NCBI GenBank assembly: GCA_900758845.1
Contig: CAAESW010000055.1
Span: forward strand, 1-40,237
Reading direction: 5' to 3'
DNA: 40,237 bases
Origin: an uncultured Collinsella sp.
Lineage (GTDB): Bacteria > Actinomycetota > Coriobacteriia > Coriobacteriales > Coriobacteriaceae
Notes under the pieces: model-generated
The model's input: only the letters and a program-made list of their open reading frames with translations
Database searches by the model: none
What the model was told of the DNA's origin: nothing
In this document: one piece after another, positions 1-6,782 of the stretch
How positions within the stretch are numbered: position 1 is the stretch's first letter
Layout of the letters: the number at the start of each line of letters is the position of its first letter
Program-made: the position numbers and the translations under genes

Positions 1-90
1 CCGCTCGAGGGCGAGAGGCTCGAGGCGGTCAGGCTGGCCGCGCACGAGGTCATAAGGGAGGTCCTTGACCGCCACGGCGTTGCGGAATAG
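1..90 (+). CDS. 3' end of an unidentified gene
   Basis: The first 90 bases read as 29 sense codons followed by TAG, beginning P-L-E-G-E-R-L-E and ending R-H-G-V-A-E. The reading frame is open to the left edge, so only the C-terminal tip is present. The residues are helix-forming and charged, with codon use like the rest of the window. Too little is present to name a family. No clear intrinsic terminator follows before the repeat-rich gap. Confidence 0.55.
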   Translation, partial: PLEGERLEAVRLAAHEVIREVLDRHGVAE

Positions 91-138
91 CCTTAGGCGC
101 AGGGGGCGCTGACGCGGCCCTCCCTCTTACACCACAAA

Positions 139-240
139 AATTCGCGCGATCCAGGAAGTTTTGTAACAAGCTATCTACCTGCGGTTTTGAAAAGCAGGAT
201 GACCGGCCTGCTCGGGATGTTCAAAAAAGTCTACTCACTT
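139..240 (+). mobile_element. Left-truncated copy 1 of a miniature inverted-repeat element
   Basis: The right half matches the two full copies at 1541-1661 and 11564-11684. It shares the core CTACCTGCGGTTTT and the right terminal repeat AAAAGTCTACTCACTT ending at 240. The expected left terminal repeat (AAGTGAGTAGACTTTT) is absent, and sequence likeness fades near 139-148. The base after the right end is G rather than the A that completes a TA in the other copies. This copy is therefore truncated or decayed. It lies about 180 bases upstream of the DUF559-like gene. Confidence 0.6.
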
Positions 241-274
241 GCCGCGCAAAGCTCCTGCATGAGAAAAAAATGGG

Positions 275-340
275 GTTTTCAACAGGGCTTCGTCCAGCTC
301 TTGGCAAGCTTTTGGCCAGTTGGGGAGGGCTGTTGAAAAC
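275..340. repeat. 11-bp perfect inverted repeat around a 44-bp centre
   Basis: GTTTTCAACAG at 275-285 is mirrored by CTGTTGAAAAC at 330-340. The spacing is too wide for a typical operator and no T-run follows, so a terminator is unlikely. It may be a remnant of another small repeat element or a protein-binding pair. Confidence 0.45.
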
Positions 341-423
341 TTTGCAGTCCGTTCGGCGCCATTTTTGGTGCGTTCGCGCCAATGCGTGACTGACTGGGTT
401 GAAATTCGTGTTTTCCTGTGCCT

Positions 424-1551
424 ATGAAGGATCTACTTTGTGACATATCGGCTTTTAGGTACTGGCGTTTGCCCCCTCAGGTACGCGCTTTGTGTCCGCC
501 GCTTCCACGGCCGGAAGAAGACCGGCAGCGATATGACCTCGCCCGTAACCCGACGGCTGCGGTTGTGCTCGGCTTTCCGTTGCATACATTGGTTCGGACG
601 AGAAACAAACGGACTTGTCCTGCCAGCATTAGGCAGCGGCTGTTTCTTGGTGAGCTCCCCAGGGAATCCGTGCTGGAAACGGAGCATGGATTTTTGATTA
701 CGTCTCCTCTACTGACGACATTCATCATGTCGCGGCATCTGACGGATCTTCAGCTTCTTTTGGTATTGGCGGAGATGTGTGGCTTGTTTGCGGTGTGTGC
801 CCTGCCGGCGGCACTTGAGGCGGAGCTTTCGCGTGCAATTGATTCGGGCGCGATCTCGACAACGTTCGGTTGGGTGCGCTGCCCGTCCGAGGACGGCACC
901 GCCTCAAATTTATGGCGTCGAGACGCTTTGGTTCTGGGCGGAGACCTTGACCGTTTTTGTTCAGATGTTTGCGGGATGCGTTACGGCAATAGATTTATGG
1001 CGGTATCGCAACTCGTTCCATTGGGTGCCGCGTCGCCTTTTGAGGTCGAGGCGTATTTGCTACTTGCACTGCCGCGATCCCTGGGAGGCGAAGGTTTTTG
1101 CGACATAGAGCTTAATGTTGAAGTGATGCTAGGCACAAGTGCTCGAGCGATTGTGGGAAAGTCCCGTGTATATATCGACCTACTTCTTTCTTCACCGGAC
1201 GGTAGGCGACAGGTGGCCATTGAATGTCAGGGAAAGGCCTCGCACGGACGCGCAGGGGATGGCTTGCGTGACGCTGACCGCATGACGGCCCTTCAGGCCA
1301 TGGGCTACGATGTGCTTCTCCTTACACACAGACAGATATCGGATGAGGATAGATTCCGCGCGATCGTTAAGGCCATATGCAGGATGCTCGATGCTGAATA
1401 TCGTGATAAAAGCTCGGATGAGCAAAGGGCTGAGATATTACTCCGGTCTGAACTATTCATTGACTGGACAAAATTGGGAGTAATCGACGGAAAGATGCCC
1501 GTTAGACACAAAATGGCTCGATCGTGGACGGCTGCGAATCTAAGTGAGTAG
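424..1551 (+). CDS. DUF559/Vsr-fold-like protein, AbiEi-like layout
   Basis: A 375-residue protein. The C-terminal part (about 205-330) has the pattern of DUF559 proteins, which share the Vsr/PD-(D/E)XK nuclease fold: D252 in a hydrophobic strand (YIDLLL), E267 in IECQGK, H274, then D283-D285-R286 and a GY-x-VLLLT strand. A preceding SPFEVEAYLLLALP helix also resembles actinobacterial DUF559 and AbiEi-type antitoxin proteins. The N-terminus (LCDISAFRYWR) may be the substrate-sensing part. The start is uncertain: ATG at 424 is preferred, a GTG lies six bases upstream, and neither has a clear Shine-Dalgarno site. The stop TAG (1549-1551) and last codons lie inside the left terminal repeat of the downstream miniature element, so the native C-terminus may have been replaced by insertion. 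Catalytic activity is not proven; AbiEi-type relatives can be antitoxins or regulators. Confidence 0.6.
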   Translation: MKDLLCDISAFRYWRLPPQVRALCPPLPRPEEDRQRYDLARNPTAAVVLGFPLHTLVRTRNKRTCPASIRQRLFLGELPRESVLETEHGFLITSPLLTTFIMSRHLTDLQLLLVLAEMCGLFAVCALPAALEAELSRAIDSGAISTTFGWVRCPSEDGTASNLWRRDALVLGGDLDRFCSDVCGMRYGNRFMAVSQLVPLGAASPFEVEAYLLLALPRSLGGEGFCDIELNVEVMLGTSARAIVGKSRVYIDLLLSSPDGRRQVAIECQGKASHGRAGDGLRDADRMTALQAMGYDVLLLTHRQISDEDRFRAIVKAICRMLDAEYRDKSSDEQRAEILLRSELFIDWTKLGVIDGKMPVRHKMARSWTAANLSE

Positions 1552-1661
1552 ACTTTTGGCACTTTGGCGACTAGGTCGTTTTGCAACAAGGCATTTACCT
1601 GCGGCTTTATAAAGTGATATGGATGGTCTGCTCGGCAAGTTCCAAAAAGTCTACTCACTTA
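1541..1661 (+). mobile_element. Full-length copy 2 of a 121-bp miniature inverted-repeat element
   Basis: The element begins TAAGTGAGTAGACTTTTGG and ends with its imperfect inverse, CCAAAAAGTCTACTCACTTA. It is 121 bp including both outer TA dinucleotides, exactly the length of the copy at 11564-11684. The internal core TACCTGCGG is in the same orientation in all copies. The TA at each end fits target-site duplication by IS630/Tc1-mariner-type transposases, which are known to mobilise such non-autonomous elements. It carries no gene. The right end is followed by TTTTT, so the long stem could also terminate transcription of the gene it overlaps. Confidence 0.7.
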
Positions 1662-1727
1662 GTTTTTGACGAGAAGCCGATGCCGAAGACAGTCCTATTT
1701 CAGGGCGTTAACAAGTTCGTGAGGCAC

Positions 1728-1759
1728 GAAAAAGGCCCGGACTAATACGGTCCGGGCCT
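1728..1759 (-). terminator. Intrinsic terminator of rubrerythrin
   Basis: A 10-bp perfect GC-rich stem (1733-1742 with 1750-1759, AGGCCCGGAC/GTCCGGGCCT) has a 7-base loop. On the minus strand it is followed by a run of T (plus-strand A run 1729-1733). It sits 35 bases downstream of the rubrerythrin stop codon. Confidence 0.85.
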
Positions 1760-1793
1760 CATCGAGCTAGAGGTTATGTCTCAGGCGGTTGGC

Positions 1794-2354
1794 TTAGCCA
1801 AAGTAGCGCTTGAGCAGGCCGGCGAAAGCCTTGCCGTGGCGGGCCTCGTCGCGAGCCATCTCGTGCACGGTGTCGTGGATGGCATCGAGGCCAGCGGCCT
1901 TGGCGCGCTTAGCAAGATCGGTCTTGCCGGCGGTGGCGCCGTTCTCGGCCTCAACGCGCATCTCGAGGTTCTTCTTGGTGGAGTCGGTCACGACCTCGCC
2001 CAGGAGCTCAGCGAACTTGGCGGCGTGCTCGGCCTCCTCGTGGGCAGCCTTCTCCCAGTACAGGCCGATCTCGGGATAACCCTCGCGATGGGCGACGCGA
2101 GCCATGGCCAGGTACATACCGACCTCGGAGCACTCGCCCTCAAAGTTGGCGCGCAGGTCGGCAACGATGTCCTCGGAGACGCCCTCCATCTTGGCGACGC
2201 CCACGACGTGCTCGGCAGCCCACTCGAGCTGACCCTCCTCCTGCTTCAGGAAGCGAGAACCGGGAACGCCGCACTGGGGGCACTTGAAGTCCTCGGGCAG
2301 CTGGTCGCCGTCGAACTCTTCCACATAACCGCAAACGGGGCAAACAAACTTCAT
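1794..2354 (-). CDS. rbr: Reverse rubrerythrin (NADH peroxidase-type)
   Basis: A 186-residue di-iron protein that reduces hydrogen peroxide in the cytoplasm of anaerobes, taking electrons through its rubredoxin centre. The rubredoxin domain is N-terminal (CPVCG at 5-9 and CPQCG near 26), which defines reverse rubrerythrin; classical rubrerythrin has it at the C-terminus. The ferritin-like four-helix domain follows, with iron ligands in GECSEVGMY, HEEAEH and the late DEARHG. The start is the ATG at 2354, placed directly at the rubredoxin domain and preceded by AAAGGAT. A longer open frame to 2459 would add 35 residues with no family likeness. It is monocistronic, ends at a strong terminator, and is divergent from the alcohol dehydrogenase operon. 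Confidence 0.93.
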   Translation of the reverse strand: MKFVCPVCGYVEEFDGDQLPEDFKCPQCGVPGSRFLKQEEGQLEWAAEHVVGVAKMEGVSEDIVADLRANFEGECSEVGMYLAMARVAHREGYPEIGLYWEKAAHEEAEHAAKFAELLGEVVTDSTKKNLEMRVEAENGATAGKTDLAKRAKAAGLDAIHDTVHEMARDEARHGKAFAGLLKRYFG

Positions 2355-2438
2355 GATTCGATCCTTTCGATCGATGGCGATTGTGCGCTCGTCCGGTCCC
2401 GTAAGGGCCCTCTCCGGACGTGCGTCTTGACGAGTTCT

Positions 2439-2466
2439 ATTATCCATAAATGCAACCAAATGTGAA
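2439..2466 (-). promoter_or_regulatory. Candidate rubrerythrin promoter
   Basis: Read on the minus strand, TTCACA (2461-2466) and GATAAT (2439-2444) are separated by 16 bases. The pair lies about 85 bases upstream of the rubrerythrin ATG. Just upstream is an AT-rich stretch containing TATTAGGAATGAT (2470-2482, plus strand). These are matches to a general sigma-70-type pattern and are unproven. Confidence 0.4.
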
Positions 2467-2610
2467 GCCTATTAGGAATGATTTTTAATAAAACAATTTC
2501 GAGATATGAAGATGTTGATTGATTAACGATTGGGAGGCCGTCTGCGATCTTTGCTGAGTACAATCGGGCGAGCAAATGTTGACCTATCAACAAATGAAGG
2601 AGTTTCCTTT

Positions 2611-3831
2611 ATGCATCTAGCCCGTCGTGCCTGGTGCCGAACATATCAGATGGTTTTTCGCATTGCATTACCGATCCTGCCCTATACCGAGCCGCGCATT
2701 TTAGAGCATGCCGAGGATGTGCCCGCGGTGCTTCAAAAGCGCTCGATCCAGAAGGTCCTTATCGTGACGGATCCCGGCATTGCCCGTCTGGGGCTCACGG
2801 CACCGCTTGAGACGGCGCTCGCATCCAGGGGGATTGGCGTTACGGTCTATGCCGAAACGCGTGCGAACCCCACGGTCTCAAACGTGGAGGAGGCGGTGTC
2901 CCTGTATCGAGAGAGCGCCTGCCAGGCCATTATCGGTTTTGGCGGAGGATCAGCCATGGACTGCGCCAAGGGCGTGGGAGCACGCATCGCGCAGCCAAAC
3001 AAGCCCATCAACAAGATGCGCGGCCTGCTGCGGATTCATCGTCGCCTGCCGCTGCTCATCGCCGTTCCCACTACCGCCGGTACGGGAAGCGAAGTCACGC
3101 TTGCGGCGGTAATTACCGATGACGGGACGCACTACAAATACCCCATTAACGACTTTGTGCTCATCCCGCGTTTTGCAGTCCACGACCCCGAGTTTACGTG
3201 CGGCTTGCCCGCTTCCATTACGGGGCAGACGGGCATGGACGCCCTGACGCATGCCGTTGAGGCCTTTATCGGGCGAAGCACCACGCCCTATACGCGCAAG
3301 ATGGCGCGACAGGCGGTGCAGCTTATCCACGACAATTTGCTCGAGGCCTATGAGCATGGTGACGACATGTGCGCTCGTCGCAATATGCTTTCGGCGGCGT
3401 ATAAGGCGGGCGTTGCGTTTACCCGCTCCTATGTCGGATATGTGCATGCCATCGCGCACAGTCTGGGCGGGCGTTACGGGATTCCGCACGGCTTGGCCAA
3501 CGCCATCATCCTGCCGCACATGCTTCGCGCCTATGGCGAAGCTGCTGCTCCTAAGCTCGCTGATCTCGCCCGCATGGCCGGCATCGTGCCGGTTAACGCG
3601 CAGGACAGCCTGGCGGCCGAGGCCTTTATCGATTGGATCGATTGCATGAACGAGATCCTGGGAATCCCCAAATATGTCTCGGGCATTCGCCGCTCCGACA
3701 TTCCCGAGATGGCGGCGCATGCCGATGCCGAGGCCAATCCGCTGTACCCCGTTCCGCTTTTGATGGACCGCTTGGAGCTCGAGCGTATGTACGAGGTCGT
3801 CGCGGGTGGTATGTTTGAGGACGAGAACTAG
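2611..3831 (+). CDS. Iron-containing (group III) alcohol dehydrogenase
   Basis: A 406-residue cytoplasmic oxidoreductase that interconverts an alcohol and an aldehyde with NAD(P)H. Family signs are the nucleotide-binding GGGSAMDCAK loop, PTTAGTGSEVT, GMDALTHAVEAF with metal-ligand D and H, and the later metal-binding pair HAIAHSLGG and GIPHGLANAI. The start is the ATG at 2611, set by AAGGAG eight bases upstream; the frame stays open further left without a Shine-Dalgarno site. A TACAAT box at 2559-2564 is a possible -10. The aldehyde dehydrogenase gene starts nine bases after the stop, so the pair forms an operon acting on one aldehyde. The physiological alcohol cannot be read from the sequence. 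Confidence 0.92.
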   Translation: MHLARRAWCRTYQMVFRIALPILPYTEPRILEHAEDVPAVLQKRSIQKVLIVTDPGIARLGLTAPLETALASRGIGVTVYAETRANPTVSNVEEAVSLYRESACQAIIGFGGGSAMDCAKGVGARIAQPNKPINKMRGLLRIHRRLPLLIAVPTTAGTGSEVTLAAVITDDGTHYKYPINDFVLIPRFAVHDPEFTCGLPASITGQTGMDALTHAVEAFIGRSTTPYTRKMARQAVQLIHDNLLEAYEHGDDMCARRNMLSAAYKAGVAFTRSYVGYVHAIAHSLGGRYGIPHGLANAIILPHMLRAYGEAAAPKLADLARMAGIVPVNAQDSLAAEAFIDWIDCMNEILGIPKYVSGIRRSDIPEMAAHADAEANPLYPVPLLMDRLELERMYEVVAGGMFEDEN

Positions 3832-3840
3832 GAGGGTGCC

Positions 3841-5220
3841 ATGAACACCGAGGAAATTGCGCGCATCGTCGGTGATCAGCGCACTTACTTTAAAACGCAC
3901 GCTACGTTTGATGTCGATGCCCGACGTCGCGCGCTCGTGAGTTTACGCGATGCGGTACGGGCGCACGAGGCCGATATCGCCCATGCGCTCAAGACCGATT
4001 TGGGGAAGTCGCATGACGAGGCCTATATGTGCGAGATTGGTACGTCGCTTTCCGAGATTCGACATCAGATCGCTCACGTGGCTCGGTGGAGTCGTCCACG
4101 CCTGCGTCCGTGCGATCTCGCTAACGCCGTGAGCGTGTGCAAAACGCAAGCCGTGCCCTATGGCGTCACACTCATCATGGCTCCGTGGAACTACCCGTTT
4201 TTGCTAACACTCGAGCCGCTCGCCGGCGCCCTTGCCGCGGGCAATACCGTGGTCATCAAGCCGAGTGCCTATGCTCCGGCATCGAGCGCGGTGCTCAAGC
4301 AAATCTGTGAAGAGGCATTTGATCCGTGCCTGGTGACGGTTGTCGAGGGCGGGCGCGCCGAAAACGAAGCGCTGCTCGATGAGTGCTGGGACAAGATCTT
4401 CTTTACCGGTAGCGTTTCGGTCGGCAAGCTCGTTATGGAGCGCGCGAGCAAAAACCTCACGCCCGTGACGCTTGAGCTGGGCGGCAAGAGCCCCTGCATC
4501 GTGGATGCGACGGCAAATTTGAAGGTCGCGGCACGGCGTATCGCCTTTGGCAAATGGCTCAACGTGGGGCAGACCTGCGTGGCGCCCGACTACCTGCTGG
4601 TCGATACGCGCGTGCACGACGAGCTGCTGGGCCTCATCAAGGAAGAGGTCCGCCGTATGTTTGGCGAGCATCCGCTCGATAACGAGGATTGCGGGCATAT
4701 CGTCAATGCTAAGCATTTTGCGCGCGTGCGCGGGCTGATCGATCCCGATAAGGTCGTGCTGGGAGGCACGGCGCGCGAGTCGTCGCTCAAGATTGAGCCG
4801 ACGATCCTAGACGGCGTGACCCCCGATGACGCCGTGATGCAGGAGGAGATCTTCGGTCCCATCTTGCCGGTGCTGACGTTTGAGAGCCTAGACGAGGCCG
4901 AAGCGTTTATTACGGATCGTCCGACGCCGCTGGCCCTGTATATCTTTAGTCAGGATCGCGCAGTTCAGCAGCGCTTCGTGCGTTACGTGCCCTTTGGCGG
5001 TGGCTGTGTCAACGACACGATCATGCACTTGGCTACGAGCCATATGGGCTTTGGCGGCATGGGCGCGAGCGGTATGGGGCAGTACCATGGACGCGAGAGC
5101 TTCGATACGTTTAGCCACAAGAAGAGTATCGTGAACAAGGCAACCTGGTTGGACGTGCCGTTTCGGTATGCGCCCTACGCAAGCTGGAAGCACAAGTTCG
5201 TGCGCATGTTTGTGCATTAG
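3841..5220 (+). CDS. Aldehyde dehydrogenase (ALDH3-like, NAD(P)+-dependent)
   Basis: A 459-residue enzyme oxidising aldehydes to acids. The catalytic machinery is intact: APWNYPF (Asn that stabilises the intermediate), FFTGSVSVG (cofactor loop), LELGGKSP (general-base Glu), GQTCVAPDY (nucleophilic Cys) and EEIFGPILPV. The short length and the GQTCVAPDY and GMGASGMGQYHG motifs fit the ALDH3/fatty-aldehyde branch, but the C-terminus lacks an obvious membrane anchor. GGAGGG precedes the ATG. It is the second gene of the alcohol/aldehyde dehydrogenase operon and ends at a hairpin terminator. Together the two enzymes could detoxify or use an aldehyde in either direction. Confidence 0.93.
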   Translation: MNTEEIARIVGDQRTYFKTHATFDVDARRRALVSLRDAVRAHEADIAHALKTDLGKSHDEAYMCEIGTSLSEIRHQIAHVARWSRPRLRPCDLANAVSVCKTQAVPYGVTLIMAPWNYPFLLTLEPLAGALAAGNTVVIKPSAYAPASSAVLKQICEEAFDPCLVTVVEGGRAENEALLDECWDKIFFTGSVSVGKLVMERASKNLTPVTLELGGKSPCIVDATANLKVAARRIAFGKWLNVGQTCVAPDYLLVDTRVHDELLGLIKEEVRRMFGEHPLDNEDCGHIVNAKHFARVRGLIDPDKVVLGGTARESSLKIEPTILDGVTPDDAVMQEEIFGPILPVLTFESLDEAEAFITDRPTPLALYIFSQDRAVQQRFVRYVPFGGGCVNDTIMHLATSHMGFGGMGASGMGQYHGRESFDTFSHKKSIVNKATWLDVPFRYAPYASWKHKFVRMFVH

Positions 5221-5228
5221 AAAAGGGC

Positions 5229-5267
5229 GCAGGTAATACGAACAAGTGTTCCTATTACCTGCATTTT
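5229..5267 (+). terminator. Terminator of the alcohol/aldehyde dehydrogenase operon
   Basis: A 15-bp stem with one mismatch pairs GCAGGTAATAcGAAC (from 5229) with GTTCcTATTACCTGC (ending 5262). The loop is AAGT and ATTTTG follows on the plus strand. It starts eight bases after the aldehyde dehydrogenase stop codon. Confidence 0.8.
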
Positions 5268-5299
5268 GCGTTAGACTACTGTTATGGAGCACGGATGGG

Positions 5300-5324
5300 C
5301 CAACTCCCTTTAGAAGGGATTTGG
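5300..5324 (+). promoter_or_regulatory. Hairpin sequestering the Shine-Dalgarno site of the small peptide
   Basis: CCAA (5300-5303) pairs with TTGG (5321-5324), and TCCCTT (5305-5310) pairs with AAGGGA (5314-5319), around a TAG loop. AAGGGA is the ribosome-binding site of the 27-codon gene that starts two bases after the hairpin. It would be fully base-paired in the transcript. Occlusion of the ribosome site by a local stem is a known feature of type I toxin mRNAs. Confidence 0.65.
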
Positions 5325-5325
5325 T

Positions 5326-5409
5326 ATGAACGTAAGCGATGTTATTTCGTTATTGGCGTTGTTGATTGCGGCTATCGAACTCGGTCTGTTTATCGGCCGA
5401 ATGAAATAG
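5326..5409 (+). CDS. 27-residue hydrophobic membrane peptide, candidate type I toxin
   Basis: A very short gene with 27 codons and a TAG stop. The peptide has a short polar N-terminus, a single hydrophobic helix of about 18 residues (ISLLALLIAAIELGLFIG) and a basic tail R-M-K. This layout resembles the small 'putative holin-like toxin' peptides of Gram-positive bacteria, which insert into the membrane, though exact membership is not proven. AAGGGA lies at proper spacing but is locked in a hairpin (5300-5324). Downstream, to 5645, there is no gene but strong RNA structure, where an antisense regulator could be encoded. An alternative is a harmless small membrane protein regulating a neighbour. 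Confidence 0.55.
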   Translation: MNVSDVISLLALLIAAIELGLFIGRMK

Positions 5410-5645
5410 CCGCCCCCGCGTAAGCGAAGACGGCCACTTCTCACGATGAAAACGTGTATCGGAGTTGGCAAGACCCGCGGCAACGGGTGCCATCCGTGTT
5501 CCTATCTTATCTGCAAGCGTTCTGTCGCGCAAGCGTTGAGGCAAACGATTGAAGGACGCAGACAGGATGTATTTGTGTCCGCACGGGACCGTAGACTTCT
5601 CAATAAGGTGACACACCGGTTTATCCGGCCGTTAGAGGAGCTGCT
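5410..5645. other. Structured non-coding stretch downstream of the small peptide
   Basis: There is no convincing gene here; a frame from 5446 runs into the HIRAN gene, lacks a Shine-Dalgarno site and is rejected. A nested hairpin at 5460-5496 pairs CGGA with TCCG, GGC with GCC and ACCCG with CGGGT. A weaker one lies at about 5411-5436. In the holin-like-toxin loci it resembles, this is where a convergent antisense RNA would be made. No promoter on the minus strand could be fixed by eye. Confidence 0.4.
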
Positions 5646-5972
5646 ATGTACGAGCCTTCGCGTGTTCTTCTGTCATTTCACATTGCAGGATTTCAGTATG
5701 CCGATGGCGCCTTGGTCTTGGGCGATCTTAAAGCGGGCGATAAGCTGACGCTGTGTGCCGAGCGCGATAATCCCCATGACCCTGAGGCGGTTGCGATTTA
5801 TTACGGCAACACCAAGCTTGGCTATGTTCCGGGAAACGAGGTCGGCCCACTGTCCTTGATGATGTATTACGGCCACGAGGACGTATTTGAGGCCCGCGTG
5901 CAACAGGTTGCTCCCGAGCGCAGCCCGTGGCACCAGGTGCGCGTTGGCCTCTATGTGGTGGATGCTCGCTAG
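5646..5972 (+). CDS. HIRAN-domain protein
   Basis: A 108-residue single-domain protein. It has the HIRAN signature: a FHIAGFQYADG opening strand, a basic strand after GDKL, RDNPHDPEAVAIYY, and KLGYVPGNEV. HIRAN domains bind DNA ends or damaged/stalled DNA structures and are usually fused to SNF2 helicases or nucleases; here the domain stands alone. AGAGGAG precedes the ATG by five bases. It is followed 18 bases later by a small charged protein gene, probably in the same transcript. The role is unknown beyond probable nucleic-acid binding. Confidence 0.85.
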   Translation: MYEPSRVLLSFHIAGFQYADGALVLGDLKAGDKLTLCAERDNPHDPEAVAIYYGNTKLGYVPGNEVGPLSLMMYYGHEDVFEARVQQVAPERSPWHQVRVGLYVVDAR

Positions 5973-5990
5973 TCGGCAAGGGAGGCGGCC

Positions 5991-6170
5991 ATGTTTGATG
6001 ACGACGGCCTATTCAATCTGACAGACGATTCGTTTGAGTGGGATCTGCTACTCGATGACGATGAGTTGGAGCAGGATCGTAGGAAACGGCAGGGCAAGAA
6101 AACTCAGGGTGACGCTTCGAAAAAGCAAGACAAACGCCGTCGAGGTCTGTTCGGCGGGCTCTTTGGCTAA
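5991..6170 (+). CDS. Small charged protein of 59 residues
   Basis: Fifty-nine codons after a good ribosome site (GGGAGG, seven bases from the ATG). The N-terminal half is very acidic (FDDDG, LLLDDDELEQD). The second half is strongly basic (RRKRQGKK, KKQDKRRR) and ends G-L-F-G-G-L-F-G. This bipolar, low-complexity make-up suggests a disordered adaptor or nucleic-acid-associated protein. It lies 18 bases after the HIRAN gene and 66 bases before the phosphoesterase. No family is recognised. Confidence 0.6.
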   Translation: MFDDDGLFNLTDDSFEWDLLLDDDELEQDRRKRQGKKTQGDASKKQDKRRRGLFGGLFG

Positions 6171-6236
6171 CCGACGCGCCAGAGCGTCTGTATACTAGGC
6201 ACGTGTTAGACGCGTTGCGAAATGAGGACACAGACG

Positions 6237-6782
6237 ATGATGTGGTTTACCGCCGACCTGCACCTGGGCGATACGAATATCTTGCACGACATGGATCGGC
6301 CGTTTGATTCGGTCGAGGAGATGAACCGCAAGGTCATCGATGCCATCAATGAGTGCGTGGCTGCGGATGACCGTCTCTACATCCTGGGAGACTTTACCTA
6401 TCGTTTGCCCCTGGCGGAGGCGGTGCGCCTGCGCGAGCGTATCGAATGCCAGAACGTGACGCTCATCCGCGGTAACCATGACGGCGACTGGGAAGATTCC
6501 GACGTACCGCAGATTTGGGAAGACGTGCGCGATTACCTGGAGATTGCTCCCGGCTATGCCAAGGGCCATCGCCTGGTGTTGAGCCACTACCCCATGCTTA
6601 GCTGGAATGGCAAGGCGCGTGGCGCCATCATGCTACACGGGCATATTCACAGCAGAGGAGACCGTACCAACGCGCGCAACCGCGATCGCGAGCGCCCTAT
6701 CTTTCGCTACGATGTCGGTCTCGATGCCAACGAGTACAAGCCCGTAAGCCGCGATCAGATTCTTAGCTTCTTTGGGTTATAG
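6237..6782 (+). CDS. Calcineurin-like metallophosphoesterase
   Basis: A 181-residue cytoplasmic phosphoesterase with the complete two-metal set: DLHLGD at the N-terminus, GDFTYR, GNHDGDW, LSHYP and LHGHIHS. The length and the opening WFTADLHLGD match the small single-domain metallophosphoesterases often found near phage or nucleic-acid genes. The substrate is unknown. The start is the ATG at 6237, with GAGGA eight bases upstream; an in-frame ATG at 6222 would place that GAGGA inside the gene. A TATACT box at 6191-6196 could be its own -10. It ends at a large hairpin region. Confidence 0.88.
   Translation: MMWFTADLHLGDTNILHDMDRPFDSVEEMNRKVIDAINECVAADDRLYILGDFTYRLPLAEAVRLRERIECQNVTLIRGNHDGDWEDSDVPQIWEDVRDYLEIAPGYAKGHRLVLSHYPMLSWNGKARGAIMLHGHIHSRGDRTNARNRDRERPIFRYDVGLDANEYKPVSRDQILSFFGL

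Larger units (their letters stand above)
91..423. other. Gene-free gap rich in palindromes
   Basis: No credible gene is visible in these 333 bases. The gap contains a decayed copy of the 121-bp inverted-repeat element (about 139-240). It also contains an 11-bp perfect inverted repeat (275-285 with 330-340) and a weak GC-rich hairpin around 355-375. It is richer in A and T than the flanking genes. The promoter of the downstream DUF559-like gene should lie here, but no convincing -35/-10 pair or Shine-Dalgarno site was seen. Confidence 0.6.

Noticed and set aside
139..340. CRISPR array or attachment site in the left gap
   Set aside because: The repeats are inverted, not regularly spaced direct repeats, and there is no cas, integrase or tRNA gene nearby.
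1541..1661. Reading the 121-bp repeats simply as transcription terminators
   Set aside because: The arms are 75-80 bases apart, the copies have identical length and core and TA ends, and copy 3 lies upstream of a gene. Termination may be a side effect but does not explain these features.
5446..5748. 100-codon frame between the small peptide and the HIRAN gene
   Set aside because: It has no Shine-Dalgarno site and overlaps the HIRAN gene by about 100 bases in another frame. The region is better explained as structured RNA.
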